This document shows positions 36,019-46,784 of a DNA stretch of 47,132 nt, in pieces (position 1 is the stretch's first letter; every line of letters begins with the position of its first letter). The notes beneath the pieces were generated by a model, which was given only the letters and a program-made list of their open reading frames with translations, was not told the origin of the DNA and did not search any database. A program made the translations under genes and the position numbers. This DNA is from an uncultured Thiotrichales bacterium. GTDB taxonomy: Bacteria; Pseudomonadota; Gammaproteobacteria; Francisellales; CACEW01. The DNA is taken from NCBI GenBank assembly GCA_903870015.1, contig CAIQBE010000019.1, forward strand, positions 1 through 47,132, given 5' to 3'.

Positions 36019-39000
36019 TTACTCGTCTGATTCAAAATCCATGTCGATGGCTAAAGCGCGAACTTCTTTCGTTAATACATTGAAAGATTCGGGAACGTTA
36101 GCATCCATACGGAATTCATTATCTACGATATTCTTATACATGCGGGTACGACCAGCCACATCGTCTGATTTGACGGTGAGCATTTCTTGTAAGGTGTATG
36201 CAGCGCCGTAAGCTTCAAGTGCCCATACTTCCATTTCCCCGAAACGCTGACCCCCGAATTGCGCTTTACCGCCCAAGGGTTGCTGTGTGACCAAGCTATA
36301 AGAGCCGGTTGAACGTGCATGCATTTTATCGTCAACCAAGTGATTGAGTTTTAACATGTACATGTAACCCACGGTCACTGGACGATCAAAGGCATCGCCA
36401 GTACGGCCATCGAACAAGGTGACCTGACCGGTTTCTGGAAGATCGGCCAGTTTTAACATTGCTTTGATTTGATGTTCATCAGCACCGTCAAATACTGGAG
36501 TTGCCATCGGCACGCCGGCACGTAAATTATCAGCCAATTCTAAAATCTCATCATCGCTAAAGTTTTTCAAATCGGCACTCTTGTCACTTTCTGCGCCATA
36601 AACTTGTTCAAGATAAGCGCGCACATCTTTGGCCTTGGTTTTTTTGTCATCGAGTAATTTCGAGATCTTATTACCCAAACCACGCGCAGCCCAGCCTAAG
36701 TGAGTCTCAAGAATCTGACCGATGTTCATCCGTGAAGGTACGCCTAATGGATTTAATACGATATCAACGGGTGTTCCATCCGCCAAATACGGCATGTCTT
36801 CAACAGGCACGATGCGGGAAATAACCCCTTTGTTACCGTGACGACCCGCCATCTTATCCCCGGCTTGTAAGCGACGTTTAACTGCCACGTACACTTTGAC
36901 TATTTTTAATACTCCGGGTGTTAACTCATCACTTTGAGTGAGTTTTTTGTATTTCTCTTGATAGCGTTTATCGTAATTCTCACGATGGGCTTTCACTTGT
37001 GCTTGCGCTTCTTTCAGCTGAGCTGCCACTTTGGCATCCTCGAGCTTTAAGTTAAACCATTTCTCATGAGGCAAGGATTTTAAAACATCCTTGGTAATTG
37101 CTTCGCCTTTTTTAATACCAGCGCTTGCTACTGACAGTTTTTTGCCAACAAGAACTTTTTCCATACGCTCATAAATCGCGTGCTCGAGAATACGGAATTC
37201 GTCATTTAAGTCTTTTTTGACCAAGGCTAATTCACGCTCTTCGATTTCTTTAGCGCGAGGATCTTTTTCGATACCATCACGGGTAAAGATTTGCACATCG
37301 ATTACCGTACCATGCATACCTGAACCTACACGTAAAGAGCTATCTTTAACATCAGCAGCTTTTTCACCAAAAATCGCGCGTAATAATTTTTCTTCAGGTG
37401 TCAGTTGTGTTTCACCTTTAGGCGTGATTTTTGCTACCAAAATATCGCCAGGGCCTACTTCAGCACCCACGAAGGCAATTCCTGAAGCATCGAGCTTGCT
37501 TAATGCGCTCTCCGAGACATTAGGGATATCTGCCGTAATTTCTTCGGGTCCTAATTTCGTATCTCGCGCGATACAGGTCAATTCTTCAATGTGAATGGTG
37601 GTAAAACGATCTTCTTCGATAATACGCTCAGAAATTAAGATCGAATCCTCAAAGTTAAAACCATTCCAAGGCATAAATGCCACCAAAGTGTTTTGCCCCA
37701 AAGCTAACTCACCCATATCAGTACATGAACCATCCGCTAGTAAATCACCTTTGGCAATCATATCACCTGGTTTTACAATAGGACGTTGATTGATACAGGT
37801 ATTTTGGTTGGACAAACGGAACTTGGTCAGATTATAAATATCAACCCAAGGTTGACCGTCTTTGATTTCATTTTCATTGACACGCACAACGAGACGCCCT
37901 GAGTCAACAGAGTCAATCATACCGCCACGACGCGCAACAACACCTGTGCCTGAGTCAACAGCGACAATACGCTCCATCCCCGTTCCCACCAAAGGCTTTT
38001 GTGCTTTTAGTGTAGGTACCGCTTGACGTTGCATGTTTGAACCCATCAATGCGCGGTTAGCGTCGTTGTGCTCTAAGAATGGAATCAAGGCCGCAGCAAC
38101 AGAAACCATCTGTTTTGCAGAAACGTCCATATAATCAACTTTATCCGCTGTAGTGAAAATGGTTTCACCTTTGTGGCGACAAGGAATGAGCTGGTCAATG
38201 AGTTTACCTGCTTTATCGACTTGTGCACTCGCTTGCGCAATCACATGGCGGCTTTCTTCTAGCGCTGATAAATAATGCACATCTTGGGTAAGCTTACCAT
38301 CAATCACACGACGATAAGGTGCTTCAATAAAACCAAACTTATTGGTACGCGCATAACATGCCAAGGAGTTGATCAAACCGATGTTCTGACCCTCAGGTGT
38401 TTCAATTGGACATAAGCGACCGTAGTGGGTTGGATGCACGTCACGAACCTCAAAGCCGGCGCGATCACGCGTTAAACCACCTGGTCCAAGTGCAGAAATA
38501 CGGCGTTTATGCGTAATTTCTGATAAAGGATTCACTTGGTCCATAAATTGCGACAACTGGCTGGAGCCAAAAAACTCTTTGATAGCTGCAGCAATGGGTT
38601 TTGCATTAATTAAATCTTGCGGTGTTAATTGTTCACGCTCAACCAAAGCTAAACGCTCACGTACAGCACGCTCAACTCTCACTAAACCTACGCGGAATTG
38701 ATTTTCAGTCATTTCTCCAACTGAACGTACACGACGATTGCCTAAGTGATCGATATCATCGACTTCACCACGGCCATTACGAATTTCAATCAAGGTTTTT
38801 AATACATCAATCACATCATCTTTGCTTAAGATGCCATCGCCCGCACCATCAGCACGGCCTAAACGACGATTAAACATCATCCGACCGACGTCAGAAAGAT
38901 CGTAACGATCGAGAGTAAAGAATAAGCTGTTAAATAAATTCTCAGCTGCATCTTGTGTGGGTGGCTCACCAGGGCGCATCATACGATAGATTTCGATTAA

Positions 39001-40107
39001 CGCTTCATTGCGATTGGTGGTGGTATCGATACGCAAAGTATCAGAAATATAGGGACCGCGATCTAAATCATTGGTGTAAAGAATTTTAAAGCTCTTCACG
39101 CCAGCGTCTTTGAGCTTAATTAACGCATCACCTGTTACTTCAGTATTTGCAGTAATTAATACTTCACCGGTTTTTTTATCGGTTAAGTCTTCAGCAAAAG
39201 CACGGCCAATAATATAATCATTAGGAATATCTAATTTATCTACACTGAGCTTTTCCAACTCCTTGATGTGACGCACGGTAATACGCTTGCCGGCTTCAAT
39301 CAATACTTTGCCACTTTTGTCTTTGATGTCAAAAACTGCACGCTCACCACGTAAACGCTCAGGAATTAAATCCATGACTAAGCCTTTGGCTTCGATATGA
39401 ATTGTATTGGTTTCAAAGAAAATATTCAAAATATCTTGATTGGATAAACCTAAAGCGTGCAATACAACTGTTGCAGGAAGTTTTCTTCTGCGGTCAATAC
39501 GCATGTGGATGACATCTTTTGGATCAAATTCAAAATCTAACCATGAACCACGGTAAGGAATAATACGCGCCGCATATAATAACTTACCTGAAGAATGGGT
39601 TTTACCCTTGTCATGATCAAAATAAACACCAGGTGAACGATGGACTTGTGACACCACAACACGCTCGGTACCGTTGATCACGAATGTGCCGTCTTCGGTC
39701 ATGAGCGGCACTTCACCCATATAAACTTCTTGTTCTTTGATATCTTTAACGACTTTGCTCGCAGCAGGCGCTTCTTTATCATAAATTACCAAACGCATTT
39801 TAGCGCGCAAGGTCGATGAGTAACTTAAGCCGCCCATACAACATTCGTAAACATCGTAAACAGGATCTGTGAGTTGGTAATTAACAAATTGTAATTCAGC
39901 ATAGCTAGACATGCTGACAATAGGGAATACTGAAGTGAAAGCAGCTTGTAAGCCGATATTTTCACGCTTATCAGGGTGCACACCTTGTTGCAAAAATTCT
40001 TTATAGGATTCTTTTTGAATGCTTAATAAGTAAGGAACATCAAGTATTTCTGGGAGCTTTCCAAACATTTTACGTATGCGTTTTTTCTCAGCGTATGAAT
40101 AGGTCAT
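36019..40107 (-). CDS. rpoB: RNA polymerase subunit beta
   Basis: This 1362-residue protein starts at the ATG at 40107 ([17 protein letters not shown]), matching the standard N-terminus; an upstream in-frame start would add eleven unrelated residues. The rifampicin region reads [20 protein letters not shown] then [10 protein letters not shown], with Ser531-equivalent kept, so no common resistance change is evident. The C-terminal [20 protein letters not shown] and the DEFRM-type end are canonical. It pairs with rpoC in one operon. Confidence 0.98.
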   Translation of the reverse strand: MTYSYAEKKRIRKMFGKLPEILDVPYLLSIQKESYKEFLQQGVHPDKRENIGLQAAFTSVFPIVSMSSYAELQFVNYQLTDPVYDVYECCMGGLSYSSTLRAKMRLVIYDKEAPAASKVVKDIKEQEVYMGEVPLMTEDGTFVINGTERVVVSQVHRSPGVYFDHDKGKTHSSGKLLYAARIIPYRGSWLDFEFDPKDVIHMRIDRRRKLPATVVLHALGLSNQDILNIFFETNTIHIEAKGLVMDLIPERLRGERAVFDIKDKSGKVLIEAGKRITVRHIKELEKLSVDKLDIPNDYIIGRAFAEDLTDKKTGEVLITANTEVTGDALIKLKDAGVKSFKILYTNDLDRGPYISDTLRIDTTTNRNEALIEIYRMMRPGEPPTQDAAENLFNSLFFTLDRYDLSDVGRMMFNRRLGRADGAGDGILSKDDVIDVLKTLIEIRNGRGEVDDIDHLGNRRVRSVGEMTENQFRVGLVRVERAVRERLALVEREQLTPQDLINAKPIAAAIKEFFGSSQLSQFMDQVNPLSEITHKRRISALGPGGLTRDRAGFEVRDVHPTHYGRLCPIETPEGQNIGLINSLACYARTNKFGFIEAPYRRVIDGKLTQDVHYLSALEESRHVIAQASAQVDKAGKLIDQLIPCRHKGETIFTTADKVDYMDVSAKQMVSVAAALIPFLEHNDANRALMGSNMQRQAVPTLKAQKPLVGTGMERIVAVDSGTGVVARRGGMIDSVDSGRLVVRVNENEIKDGQPWVDIYNLTKFRLSNQNTCINQRPIVKPGDMIAKGDLLADGSCTDMGELALGQNTLVAFMPWNGFNFEDSILISERIIEEDRFTTIHIEELTCIARDTKLGPEEITADIPNVSESALSKLDASGIAFVGAEVGPGDILVAKITPKGETQLTPEEKLLRAIFGEKAADVKDSSLRVGSGMHGTVIDVQIFTRDGIEKDPRAKEIEERELALVKKDLNDEFRILEHAIYERMEKVLVGKKLSVASAGIKKGEAITKDVLKSLPHEKWFNLKLEDAKVAAQLKEAQAQVKAHRENYDKRYQEKYKKLTQSDELTPGVLKIVKVYVAVKRRLQAGDKMAGRHGNKGVISRIVPVEDMPYLADGTPVDIVLNPLGVPSRMNIGQILETHLGWAARGLGNKISKLLDDKKTKAKDVRAYLEQVYGAESDKSADLKNFSDDEILELADNLRAGVPMATPVFDGADEHQIKAMLKLADLPETGQVTLFDGRTGDAFDRPVTVGYMYMLKLNHLVDDKMHARSTGSYSLVTQQPLGGKAQFGGQRFGEMEVWALEAYGAAYTLQEMLTVKSDDVAGRTRMYKNIVDNEFRMDANVPESFNVLTKEVRALAIDMDFESDE

Positions 40108-40179
40108 GTGCGTCCTCAAAAGTTTAATAAGACGGGGCAAAATACATCTAAAACATCTATCTTCTATATAACACGAAAG

Positions 40180-40249
40180 GCCAGTGCCCCTGGGGCGACC
40201 AGCCTTCCTGTAGCTGCCACGCCAAGCACCCTAAGGCTGCTTAGCGTGG
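40180..40249 (-). promoter_or_regulatory. Hairpins between rplL and rpoB (attenuator/processing site)
   Basis: A strong stem of CCACGCTAAGCA with TGCTTGGCGTGG (one G-U pair) around a 9-base loop lies at 40217-40249, seven bases after the rplL stop. A second, imperfect GC-rich hairpin follows at 40180-40205. In E. coli the rplL-rpoB spacer holds an attenuator and an RNase III site that lower rpoBC expression. No T run follows, so partial termination or cleavage is more likely than a full stop. Confidence 0.65.
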
Positions 40250-40255
40250 TGGCCA

Positions 40256-40633
40256 TTATTTAATTGCAGCTTTAGCGCCAGCTTCAACTAATTTTTTAAC
40301 CATATCTTCAGCATCTTTCTTAGCAATAGCTTCTTTTACAGTTGCAGGAGCTGATTCAACGAGGTCTTTCGCTTCTTTCAAGCCCAAACCAGTAACTTCG
40401 CGAACTACTTTGATCACGTTTACTTTGTTTTCACCGAAAGCTTCTAATACTACGTTAAATTCGGTTTTTTCTTCCGCAGCAGCGGCAGCGCCACCCGCAG
40501 CAGGTGCAGCAACTGCAACAGCAGCGGCAGCAGAAACACCAAACTTCTCTTCCATCATTTTTACTAAATCACAAACGTCCATTACAGACATTTCTGCGAT
40601 TGCATTTAAAATATCATCTTTACTTAATGCCAT
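40256..40633 (-). CDS. rplL: Ribosomal protein bL12 (L7/L12)
   Basis: This 125-residue protein has an N-terminal dimerisation region ([20 protein letters not shown]), an Ala/Gly-rich hinge (about 36-52) and the C-terminal factor-binding domain [20 protein letters not shown] followed by [12 protein letters not shown]. It forms the ribosomal stalk with L10. It follows rplJ with a short spacer. Confidence 0.97.
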   Translation of the reverse strand: MALSKDDILNAIAEMSVMDVCDLVKMMEEKFGVSAAAAVAVAAPAAGGAAAAAEEKTEFNVVLEAFGENKVNVIKVVREVTGLGLKEAKDLVESAPATVKEAIAKKDAEDMVKKLVEAGAKAAIK

Positions 40634-40676
40634 GAGTTTATCTCCATTTTTAAATTTAAATATTAACTACTTTTGT

Positions 40677-41204
40677 TTACGCAGCCTTTTTTTGCTCAGC
40701 AATAGCGCCTGTAACACGTACCACTTGTGCATAAGGCTCTCTTAATGTACGAGCAAATTTTTCGGCTGGAGCAAGCATTACACGACACAAGGTCGCTAAA
40801 GCTTCATTGCGGGTAGGTAATTTGCTGACAGCATCTAATTGCGATGCGTCAAATAATTGTCCACCTACTGCAAGGGCTTTAACTCGCAAGTTTTCGGTTT
40901 CTTTGCCAAAATCGCGAAATAACCGCGCAGCAGCACCGGGTTCATCATAGCCGAAAGCAATGATTAACGGACCTACCAATTTATCGCTTAAACAAGCAAA
41001 ATCGGTATCTTGGACTGCTCTACGTGCTAAAGTATTACGAACGATACGTAAATATACGCCTTGCTCGCGTGCTTTAGTACGCAATTTTGTCATTACGGAA
41101 ACTTGCATACCCCGATAGTCAGCAATGACTGCAGACAAAGCAGTTTTAGCAACTTTGCTAACTTCAGCAACAATTGCTTGTTTGTCTTCGAGTTTTAATG
41201 TCAT
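40677..41204 (-). CDS. rplJ: Ribosomal protein uL10
   Basis: This 175-residue protein starts at the ATG at 41204 (MTLKLEDKQAIVAEVSKVAK), preceded by GGGAA; an upstream ATG at 41228 adds eight unrelated residues. ADYRGMQV and RIVRNTLARRAV are family landmarks. L10 anchors the L12 dimers and represses its own mRNA by binding the leader. Confidence 0.96.
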   Translation of the reverse strand: MTLKLEDKQAIVAEVSKVAKTALSAVIADYRGMQVSVMTKLRTKAREQGVYLRIVRNTLARRAVQDTDFACLSDKLVGPLIIAFGYDEPGAAARLFRDFGKETENLRVKALAVGGQLFDASQLDAVSKLPTRNEALATLCRVMLAPAEKFARTLREPYAQVVRVTGAIAEQKKAA

Positions 41205-41267
41205 GCTATTTCCCTTAATGTTAAACATACAATGAAAATTTTAGTTGCCTAAAATCCACATCGCCTG

Positions 41268-41301
41268 CGTAGGAAGGTTTAAGAGCCTAAGCTCTCCTAC
41301 G
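41268..41301 (-). ncRNA. Putative L10 leader (autoregulatory RNA)
   Basis: In the rplJ transcript CGTAGGA pairs with TCCTACG, enclosing an inner GAGC-TTAG-GCTC hairpin and an 8-base one-sided bulge (TTAAACCT). A stem with a bulged, kinked internal loop about 65 bases before rplJ matches the known L10 leader arrangement, bound by L10-L12. Recognition is from structure and position, not a model search. Confidence 0.6.
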
Positions 41302-41378
41302 GTCTCTGACGATCACGATTGTTGTTGAACCGGAAAACTCCGAGACAAAGACAAACGTTCATGACCGACATTCTTTTT

Positions 41379-41460
41379 ATCTTCTCTTGCGAGAAGATCA
41401 CTCAGGGCGAGATCAGCCCTGAGCGGTTGCTTGCGCAACCACCTTTGCCCGAAAGCAAAG
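41379..41460 (-). repeat. Four consecutive RNA hairpins after rplA
   Basis: Perfect stems lie at 41443-41460 (CTTTGC), 41425-41440 (GGTTGC), 41401-41423 (CTCAGGGC) and 41379-41398 (ATCTTCTC). Two of them close on GCAA tetraloops in the transcript. None is followed by a T run, so they probably serve mRNA stability or processing between rplKA and rplJL. Confidence 0.8.
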
Positions 41461-41468
41461 GAAACTCT

Positions 41469-42161
41469 TTACGCAACGCTACTTACGTCTACTACTAAAC
41501 CAGGTCCCATTGTTGAGGAAACACAGATTTTTTTCAAATAAATCCCTTTAGAAGTATTTGGCTTAACGCGCTTGAGGTCGTTAATCACGGTTTCTAAATT
41601 TTCTTTTAATGCCTTAGCATCAAAGCTCGCTTTACCGATGATACAATGTACAATTCCGGCTTTATCCGCGCGATAACGGACTTGTCCGCCTTTCGCATTT
41701 TTAACTGCACCTGCGACATCCGGAGATACCGTACCAATTTTGGGGTTAGGCATTAAACCACGAGGGCCTAACACTTGACCTAACTGACCCACTACGCGCA
41801 TTGCATCAGGAGATGCAATCACCACGTCATAATTTAGGTCGCCGCCCTTCATTTTTTCAGCTAAATCTTCCATACCGACAATATCAGCACCCGCAGCAAG
41901 AGCTGCTTCTGCATTTTTACCCTGGGTGAATACAGCAACGCGTACGGTTTTTCCAGTACCATTAGGCAGTACTACCGCGCTTCTCACGGTTTGATCCGAT
42001 TTAGTCGCATCAATACCAAGATTTACAGCCACGTCGATCGTTTGATCAAACTTGCCTTTAGGCATTTGTTTTAACAATTCAAAGGCTTCAATTGCATTGT
42101 ACACCTTGGATTGCGTGATTAATTTGTTAATTTCTTGACGTCTTTTACTTACTTTAGCCAT
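41469..42161 (-). CDS. rplA: Ribosomal protein uL1
   Basis: This 230-residue protein has the L1 signatures [45 protein letters not shown] and [15 protein letters not shown]. It binds 23S rRNA at the E-site stalk and represses the rplK-rplA mRNA. Its ATG overlaps the rplK stop by one base, so translation is coupled. Confidence 0.97.
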   Translation of the reverse strand: MAKVSKRRQEINKLITQSKVYNAIEAFELLKQMPKGKFDQTIDVAVNLGIDATKSDQTVRSAVVLPNGTGKTVRVAVFTQGKNAEAALAAGADIVGMEDLAEKMKGGDLNYDVVIASPDAMRVVGQLGQVLGPRGLMPNPKIGTVSPDVAGAVKNAKGGQVRYRADKAGIVHCIIGKASFDAKALKENLETVINDLKRVKPNTSKGIYLKKICVSSTMGPGLVVDVSSVA

Positions 42162-42595
42162 TATTGCACCCCTTCTGCGTCGATTCCCATACTACGTGCA
42201 GAACCTGCAATCGTACGTACTGCAGCATTTAAGTCTGAAGCAGTTAAGTCGGGTTGTTTTAATTTTGCAATTTCTTCTAATTGCTTACGGCTAATTTTGC
42301 CGACAATGTCTTTACCAGGATTTTTGCTGGCTAATTGCAATTTTAGCGCATCTTTAATCAGATAGGATGCTGGAGGTGTCTTAATCACAAACGTAAAGCT
42401 GCGATCTGAGTACACGGTAATGACGACAGGTAAAGGCATACCTGGTTTCATACCTTGAGTTTGTGCGTTAAACGCCTTACAAAACTCCATAATGTTTACC
42501 CCTTGCTGACCCAATGCTGGACCAACAGGAGGACTGGGATTGGCCTGCCCGGCCTTGACTTGCAGCTTGACGTAAGCCTGCACTTTCTTTGCCAT
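42161..42595 (-). CDS. rplK: Ribosomal protein uL11
   Basis: This 144-residue protein starts at the ATG at 42595 ([20 protein letters not shown]) with AAGGAGAGAG upstream; an earlier ATG adds thirteen unrelated residues. [21 protein letters not shown] is diagnostic. It binds the GTPase centre of 23S rRNA and is needed for RelA activation. Small hairpins GCTTG/CAAGC and CTTCTC/GAGAAG lie in the 104-base spacer to nusG. Confidence 0.97.
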   Translation of the reverse strand: MAKKVQAYVKLQVKAGQANPSPPVGPALGQQGVNIMEFCKAFNAQTQGMKPGMPLPVVITVYSDRSFTFVIKTPPASYLIKDALKLQLASKNPGKDIVGKISRKQLEEIAKLKQPDLTASDLNAAVRTIAGSARSMGIDAEGVQ

Positions 42596-42699
42596 GTCTC
42601 TCTCCTTTGTGAGTACAAACGCTTGTTTTAGCAAGCTCCTCGTTAACTATTCTGATTCGCCCGAACCAGAACCCCTTCTCTATTTGAGAAGAAAACTTT

Positions 42700-43239
42700 T
42701 TATACTTTTTCTTTCTTAATTTGATCAAAGCCTAATTCGATTGGGGTTGCCCGACCGAAGATCATCACTGATACTTTCACTTTGCTCTTTTCATAATTCA
42801 CTTCTTCGATCACACCCACGAAATCGGTGAATGGACCGTCGCTAATACGAATGACTTCGCCCACCTCAAATAATGTCTTGGGCTTGGGTTTATCATGGGT
42901 ATCTTTCACTTGCGATAAAATATTTTCAACTTCTTTTTCAGAAATAGGCGTAGGTCTATCTGCGCTACCGCCAATAAAACCAAGCACTTTTGGCACATGA
43001 CGCACTAAATGCCATGTGTCATCGTTCATTTCCATTTTCACCAAAATGTAACCTGGAAAAAACTTACGTTCAATTTTACGCTTCTGACCAGATTTCATCT
43101 CTACCACTTCTTCGGTAGGAATCAAAATATCCCCAAATGAGCTATCTAAACCCTGGAGCTTAACGCGATCCATTAAGGTTTCTTTTACTTTATTTTCATA
43201 TTGTGATGTTGTTTGCACCACGTACCAACGCATTGTCAT
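42700..43239 (-). CDS. nusG: Transcription antitermination factor NusG
   Basis: This 179-residue protein has an NGN domain ([32 protein letters not shown]) and a C-terminal KOW domain ([20 protein letters not shown]). It speeds elongation, couples RNA polymerase to ribosomes and recruits Rho. An AAGGAA site precedes the ATG; a second ATG two codons on is an alternative. Confidence 0.97.
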   Translation of the reverse strand: MTMRWYVVQTTSQYENKVKETLMDRVKLQGLDSSFGDILIPTEEVVEMKSGQKRKIERKFFPGYILVKMEMNDDTWHLVRHVPKVLGFIGGSADRPTPISEKEVENILSQVKDTHDKPKPKTLFEVGEVIRISDGPFTDFVGVIEEVNYEKSKVKVSVMIFGRATPIELGFDQIKKEKV

Positions 43240-43253
43240 GAATCAATTCCTTT

Positions 43254-43625
43254 TTAGGCAATAATTGCGCTTATAATGTAAGCATATAAACTATCAATGC
43301 CCCATAAAATCAAGGCGGTCACAACGACCAAAACCGCAATCATTGCCGTTGTCTGCAATGTTTCTTGTTTATTGGGCCATACTACTTTTCTTAACTCGAG
43401 CCGCGCCTCTCGTGTAAATTGCCACGCGACCTGCCCTTTCTTGGTCGATAGCATGATTAAGAGCGCAACAATTCCCACTACGATCATAATCGTCACCCGT
43501 ACCGGCAACGCGATCGATCCATAATAAGCATTCCCAAGCACCAAAAGCGCCAATAAAATAATCGCAACACCCCATCTCAAGGCGTCGAATTTATTGGTGT
43601 TTGTGGCCGAAGTAGCTACCTTCAT
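43254..43625 (-). CDS. secE: Protein translocase subunit SecE
   Basis: This 123-residue protein has three membrane helices, as in E. coli SecE, with the conserved amphipathic RLELRKVVWPNKQETLQTT before the last helix. SecE clamps SecY in the inner-membrane translocon. The start is the ATG at 43625, since the upstream ATG adds residues unlike SecE. NusG follows after 14 bases. Confidence 0.95.
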   Translation of the reverse strand: MKVATSATNTNKFDALRWGVAIILLALLVLGNAYYGSIALPVRVTIMIVVGIVALLIMLSTKKGQVAWQFTREARLELRKVVWPNKQETLQTTAMIAVLVVVTALILWGIDSLYAYIISAIIA

Positions 43626-43654
43626 CACTATGCTTAAATGGAAAAATGGGCTAG

Positions 43655-43683
43655 ATATTACCATAACTTTATTGGAATAGCAA
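43655..43683 (-). promoter_or_regulatory. Promoter of the secE-nusG operon
   Basis: On the minus strand TTGCTA (43678-43683) and TAATAT (43655-43660, with TGG before it) are 17 bases apart, about 30 bases before the secE start. This gives secE its own promoter, needed since the insertion separates it from tuf. Confidence 0.6.
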
Positions 43684-43791
43684 CAAGATTGTCAGAGATT
43701 ACATCATATTTATAGCGCCTCAATAAAACATGTCCGTGCGCTCAAAAAACTCAAAGAATAATTATTGACATAATTTTATGGCGAAATGGTC

Positions 43792-43820
43792 TTGCAGAAT
43801 ATATTTAAGTAATGTATATT
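43792..43820 (+). promoter_or_regulatory. Promoter of the inserted membrane-protein pair
   Basis: TTGCAG (43792-43797) and TATATT (43815-43820) are 17 bases apart, about 50 bases before the ATG at 43870. A perfect TTGACA at 43765-43770 has no suitably spaced -10. Confidence 0.55.
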
Positions 43821-43869
43821 CGCTCTCGATTTCATAGGATGAATTTTATTAACTCAAGGATGGGTACAA

Positions 43870-45936
43870 ATGGGCTTTTCACGCACTGCTTTTGATTATT
43901 TGCATGATTTTTATGCCGCCACCTGCAATCCAATAGCTCAACATGTCCAACGACACCTTTCTGATGCTTATCATTTTATCAGCCCATTAACCACCACAAC
44001 CCCCGACACCCCTAACCACCACCTCTTGACTGAAACCACAAGACTCACCCCAAATAGACTCATTCAAGCCGCTGGTCGCCGGCCCGCCCCAAGCTCTAGC
44101 AACGTTACAGCCATCCAACCAAATACCCCACCCACCTCAACCCCTGCCGATGCCATCACCCAATGGGGAGATCGCCATCCAGCCATCAGCTCGCATAGAC
44201 TAATCCCTGCCAGCTCGAACAATTCCTTAAAAACACTCTCTCAACGAAGTGAATCCAGCTCCATCATTTCAGTCAGATCACTCCCCTCGCGGAATAGCCC
44301 GCCCAAAGAAACACTACCAGAGCGCAAATATCAATACTCTCACGCATTTAACTCAACCTTGCTAGCGCTCTATCTTTTAAGCCCACTCTTATCCGGATTG
44401 ATTGGCGCCTACTCGGATGGACATGGATCGGATAAGCTCGCATCCGCTGGAGCCATAATCTTTGGACTATCTATCTCCATCAATTTCGCACTATTCATCA
44501 ATAACTACGAACTTAAAATTGACTCAAAACGCCTGGGCATAAACCAAAAAGGCAGCGACACGAATATCGCCAATGATCTTTTATTCATGACCCCAAAGGC
44601 GACCGTCGCAACCCTTGCCACACTAGCCATCGACCTACCAAGAGGACTTAATGCGGAAAAACTAGCTTATAACATTGCCCTAAGCCTCTCCTTGGCCGTC
44701 ACCTGGCAACTGGCCCGAACCTTTATGCTTCGGAATAAAGACCTAACATCTTTGAGCAGCTGGCTCACCGGCTGTTTTATTATGGTCAGCGCTGCACTTA
44801 CTTCATTTGGTACGTACTTTTACCTCAATCCTGTTATGTCTATGGGTGCCGAGCCCCCTATTTCCGATGACACCCCTAGAGCTTTTTGGGGACCAGCCTA
44901 TGCACTCGCTCTTACCGCACTTATACATTTTCTTTTATATAAAATCCCCCAATACAAACCTATTCGATCATCAGTAAATGGCATCATCACCATACCTATG
45001 AACGCTCAAAATATTCAGAGCCTGCTCGACTTTATTCCTCAATTTGTTTTTTTATTCATACAACCCAATCAAAATATTCGAAACATAACAGCTTATACCA
45101 TCATGAGCGCATCAGCCCTCCTAGCAACCCTAGCATACTTCCTAAATCTAAACACCCACGCAAAATATGCCCTTGAGACTCATGAAAGATATTTACAAAG
45201 CCGGGACACCCCGGGAGATGCAAGACCCCAAACCCTACACACCCAACTAAACACTTCAGCTTGCACTATTGCCAAAGAACGCACTCTCACCTATTTAAAA
45301 ACAGCAATCTATATTGCCACCCTGATTGGGGCATGCACTCAACTTCAAAAATTACTTGGCATCCCTTACTCTAATGCAAACGATCGCATCACCAATATAG
45401 CAGCAACAAGCGCCTTAATCGCATTTTCCCTAATTTTAGGCTCTTGTGTTGCCCCGAAAATTGTCAACGAAACCACAGATGCAGAATCACAAACCTGCGG
45501 CCAAAAAAGCGCCAAGTTTTTAGATAAATTTATTGCCACCATTGTATCCATGGCCAGCGCCGCCTATTCCCTTACTTTTGTCTATGGCATTTACGCTATA
45601 ATTTATAACAAGGCCGTAAATAAACTCATTGAGACAGGAGAATTACCTATCTCAAATACCGCTAATGGAGCGATCTTAGGCGCAGCCCTTAGCGCTGCAT
45701 GCTGCATCACCGCCATTAGAAACCGCTCAATCGAAAATGGCATGACACAACATCCAGCACGGGCCGCGACGCCCACCCTAAACGCCTTACGCTCTAACAG
45801 CGATAGACTAAAAAAAGCCCCCTCGGGCCGCGATACCCAAGCGCTAGGACGCCCCACCACTGCCGACACCACCAAACCCTTCTTCACCCCTCCGAGCACG
45901 AGACTTCCTAATGCAACAGAATTTGCTAGCCACTAG
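43870..45936 (+). CDS. Large polytopic membrane protein, unknown
   Basis: This 688-residue protein has a soluble, Pro/Thr/Ser-rich N-terminal part (about 1-160), then roughly eleven hydrophobic helices (about 165-625) and a disordered C-terminal tail (about 625-688). I do not recognise its family, and no transporter or enzyme motif is evident. Its size, low-complexity ends and lack of housekeeping features resemble Legionellales-specific membrane proteins, including some Dot/Icm substrates, but this is speculation. An AAGGA site and a promoter lie upstream. It sits in the tuf-secE locus, opposite to the ribosomal operon, and 41 bases before a fatty acid hydroxylase gene. The codon use is C- and A-rich compared with its neighbours. 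Confidence 0.8.
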   Translation: MGFSRTAFDYLHDFYAATCNPIAQHVQRHLSDAYHFISPLTTTTPDTPNHHLLTETTRLTPNRLIQAAGRRPAPSSSNVTAIQPNTPPTSTPADAITQWGDRHPAISSHRLIPASSNNSLKTLSQRSESSSIISVRSLPSRNSPPKETLPERKYQYSHAFNSTLLALYLLSPLLSGLIGAYSDGHGSDKLASAGAIIFGLSISINFALFINNYELKIDSKRLGINQKGSDTNIANDLLFMTPKATVATLATLAIDLPRGLNAEKLAYNIALSLSLAVTWQLARTFMLRNKDLTSLSSWLTGCFIMVSAALTSFGTYFYLNPVMSMGAEPPISDDTPRAFWGPAYALALTALIHFLLYKIPQYKPIRSSVNGIITIPMNAQNIQSLLDFIPQFVFLFIQPNQNIRNITAYTIMSASALLATLAYFLNLNTHAKYALETHERYLQSRDTPGDARPQTLHTQLNTSACTIAKERTLTYLKTAIYIATLIGACTQLQKLLGIPYSNANDRITNIAATSALIAFSLILGSCVAPKIVNETTDAESQTCGQKSAKFLDKFIATIVSMASAAYSLTFVYGIYAIIYNKAVNKLIETGELPISNTANGAILGAALSAACCITAIRNRSIENGMTQHPARAATPTLNALRSNSDRLKKAPSGRDTQALGRPTTADTTKPFFTPPSTRLPNATEFASH

Positions 45937-45977
45937 AACCCCAAGAATACCCCACACTTCATAAAGGATTATAAAGC

Positions 45978-46781
45978 ATGCACCTTCTCGCCACTCTCAG
46001 CACCGCCTCTTTTTACCAAACTTGCACAGTATTTTTAGGCTTTCGCTTTCTACGCTTTTTTGCTATTTACCCTGCCATTTTCTTGATACTCTACCTCGCT
46101 CGGGAACACATCGCTAAATATCGCATTCAGGCCACACACCCATCAAAAAAGAAAATCACACTGGAACTCAGCCTCTCACTCTCTTCATTTATTTGCTTTG
46201 GACTCAGCACCATATTAGGGCTGTCTTTTTATAAAATGGGCTGGTATCATTTTTATTTTCAATGGAACCAACTGGGCACCCCCTATTTTTTCTTAAGCAT
46301 TTTATTGATTCTTGTGCTTCATGAAATTTATCACTACGCCTACCATCGCTTTATGCATACCAATGCCTGGTTTTACCGCAATGTGCATAGCGTACACCAC
46401 AAATTCTCCAACCCCACTATATTCACATCTTATGCGTTTCACCCTATCGAGGCTTTGCTACACCCAATGGCTTTTGTGATTGCGCCTTTAATTATTCCTG
46501 TTTACATTTTTGTCCCTGTGATCGCGCTCCTCATATCAGAATTTTTTAACATCATGGGGCACATGGGCTATGAGTGGATGCCAATTAAATTAACTAACAA
46601 AGGTCTATTGCGCTTTTTAAATAAAGCCACTTATCATAACCACCACCACAGCCATGGCGGACGGAAAAACTACAGCATCTACACCACAGTGCTTGATCAT
46701 TTATTTAATACGCATAGTGAAAAAAGCAATCTTGATTTAGAGCGCGTCTTGGCGCAGAGAGAAAAAGATACGACAAAATAA
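45978..46781 (+). CDS. Fatty acid hydroxylase/sterol desaturase family membrane protein
   Basis: This 267-residue protein has about six hydrophobic segments and the di-iron histidine boxes HEIYHYAYHRFMH (115-127), HSVHH (137-141), H195 in MGHMGYEW and HNHHHSHGG (220-228). The family hydroxylates or desaturates lipids such as fatty acids, sterols, carotenoids or alkylglycerols in the membrane. The substrate is unknown. AAAGGA precedes the ATG and the gene follows the large membrane protein in what looks like an operon. Its stop lies three bases from the 3' end of the convergent tRNA-Trp gene, with no separate terminator. Confidence 0.85.
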   Translation: MHLLATLSTASFYQTCTVFLGFRFLRFFAIYPAIFLILYLAREHIAKYRIQATHPSKKKITLELSLSLSSFICFGLSTILGLSFYKMGWYHFYFQWNQLGTPYFFLSILLILVLHEIYHYAYHRFMHTNAWFYRNVHSVHHKFSNPTIFTSYAFHPIEALLHPMAFVIAPLIIPVYIFVPVIALLISEFFNIMGHMGYEWMPIKLTNKGLLRFLNKATYHNHHHSHGGRKNYSIYTTVLDHLFNTHSEKSNLDLERVLAQREKDTTK

Positions 46782-46784
46782 AAC

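Noticed and set aside
40108..40140. Eleven-residue N-terminal extension of RpoB
   Set aside because: The usual RpoB N-terminus [13 protein letters not shown] begins at 40107 and the extension resembles nothing in the family.
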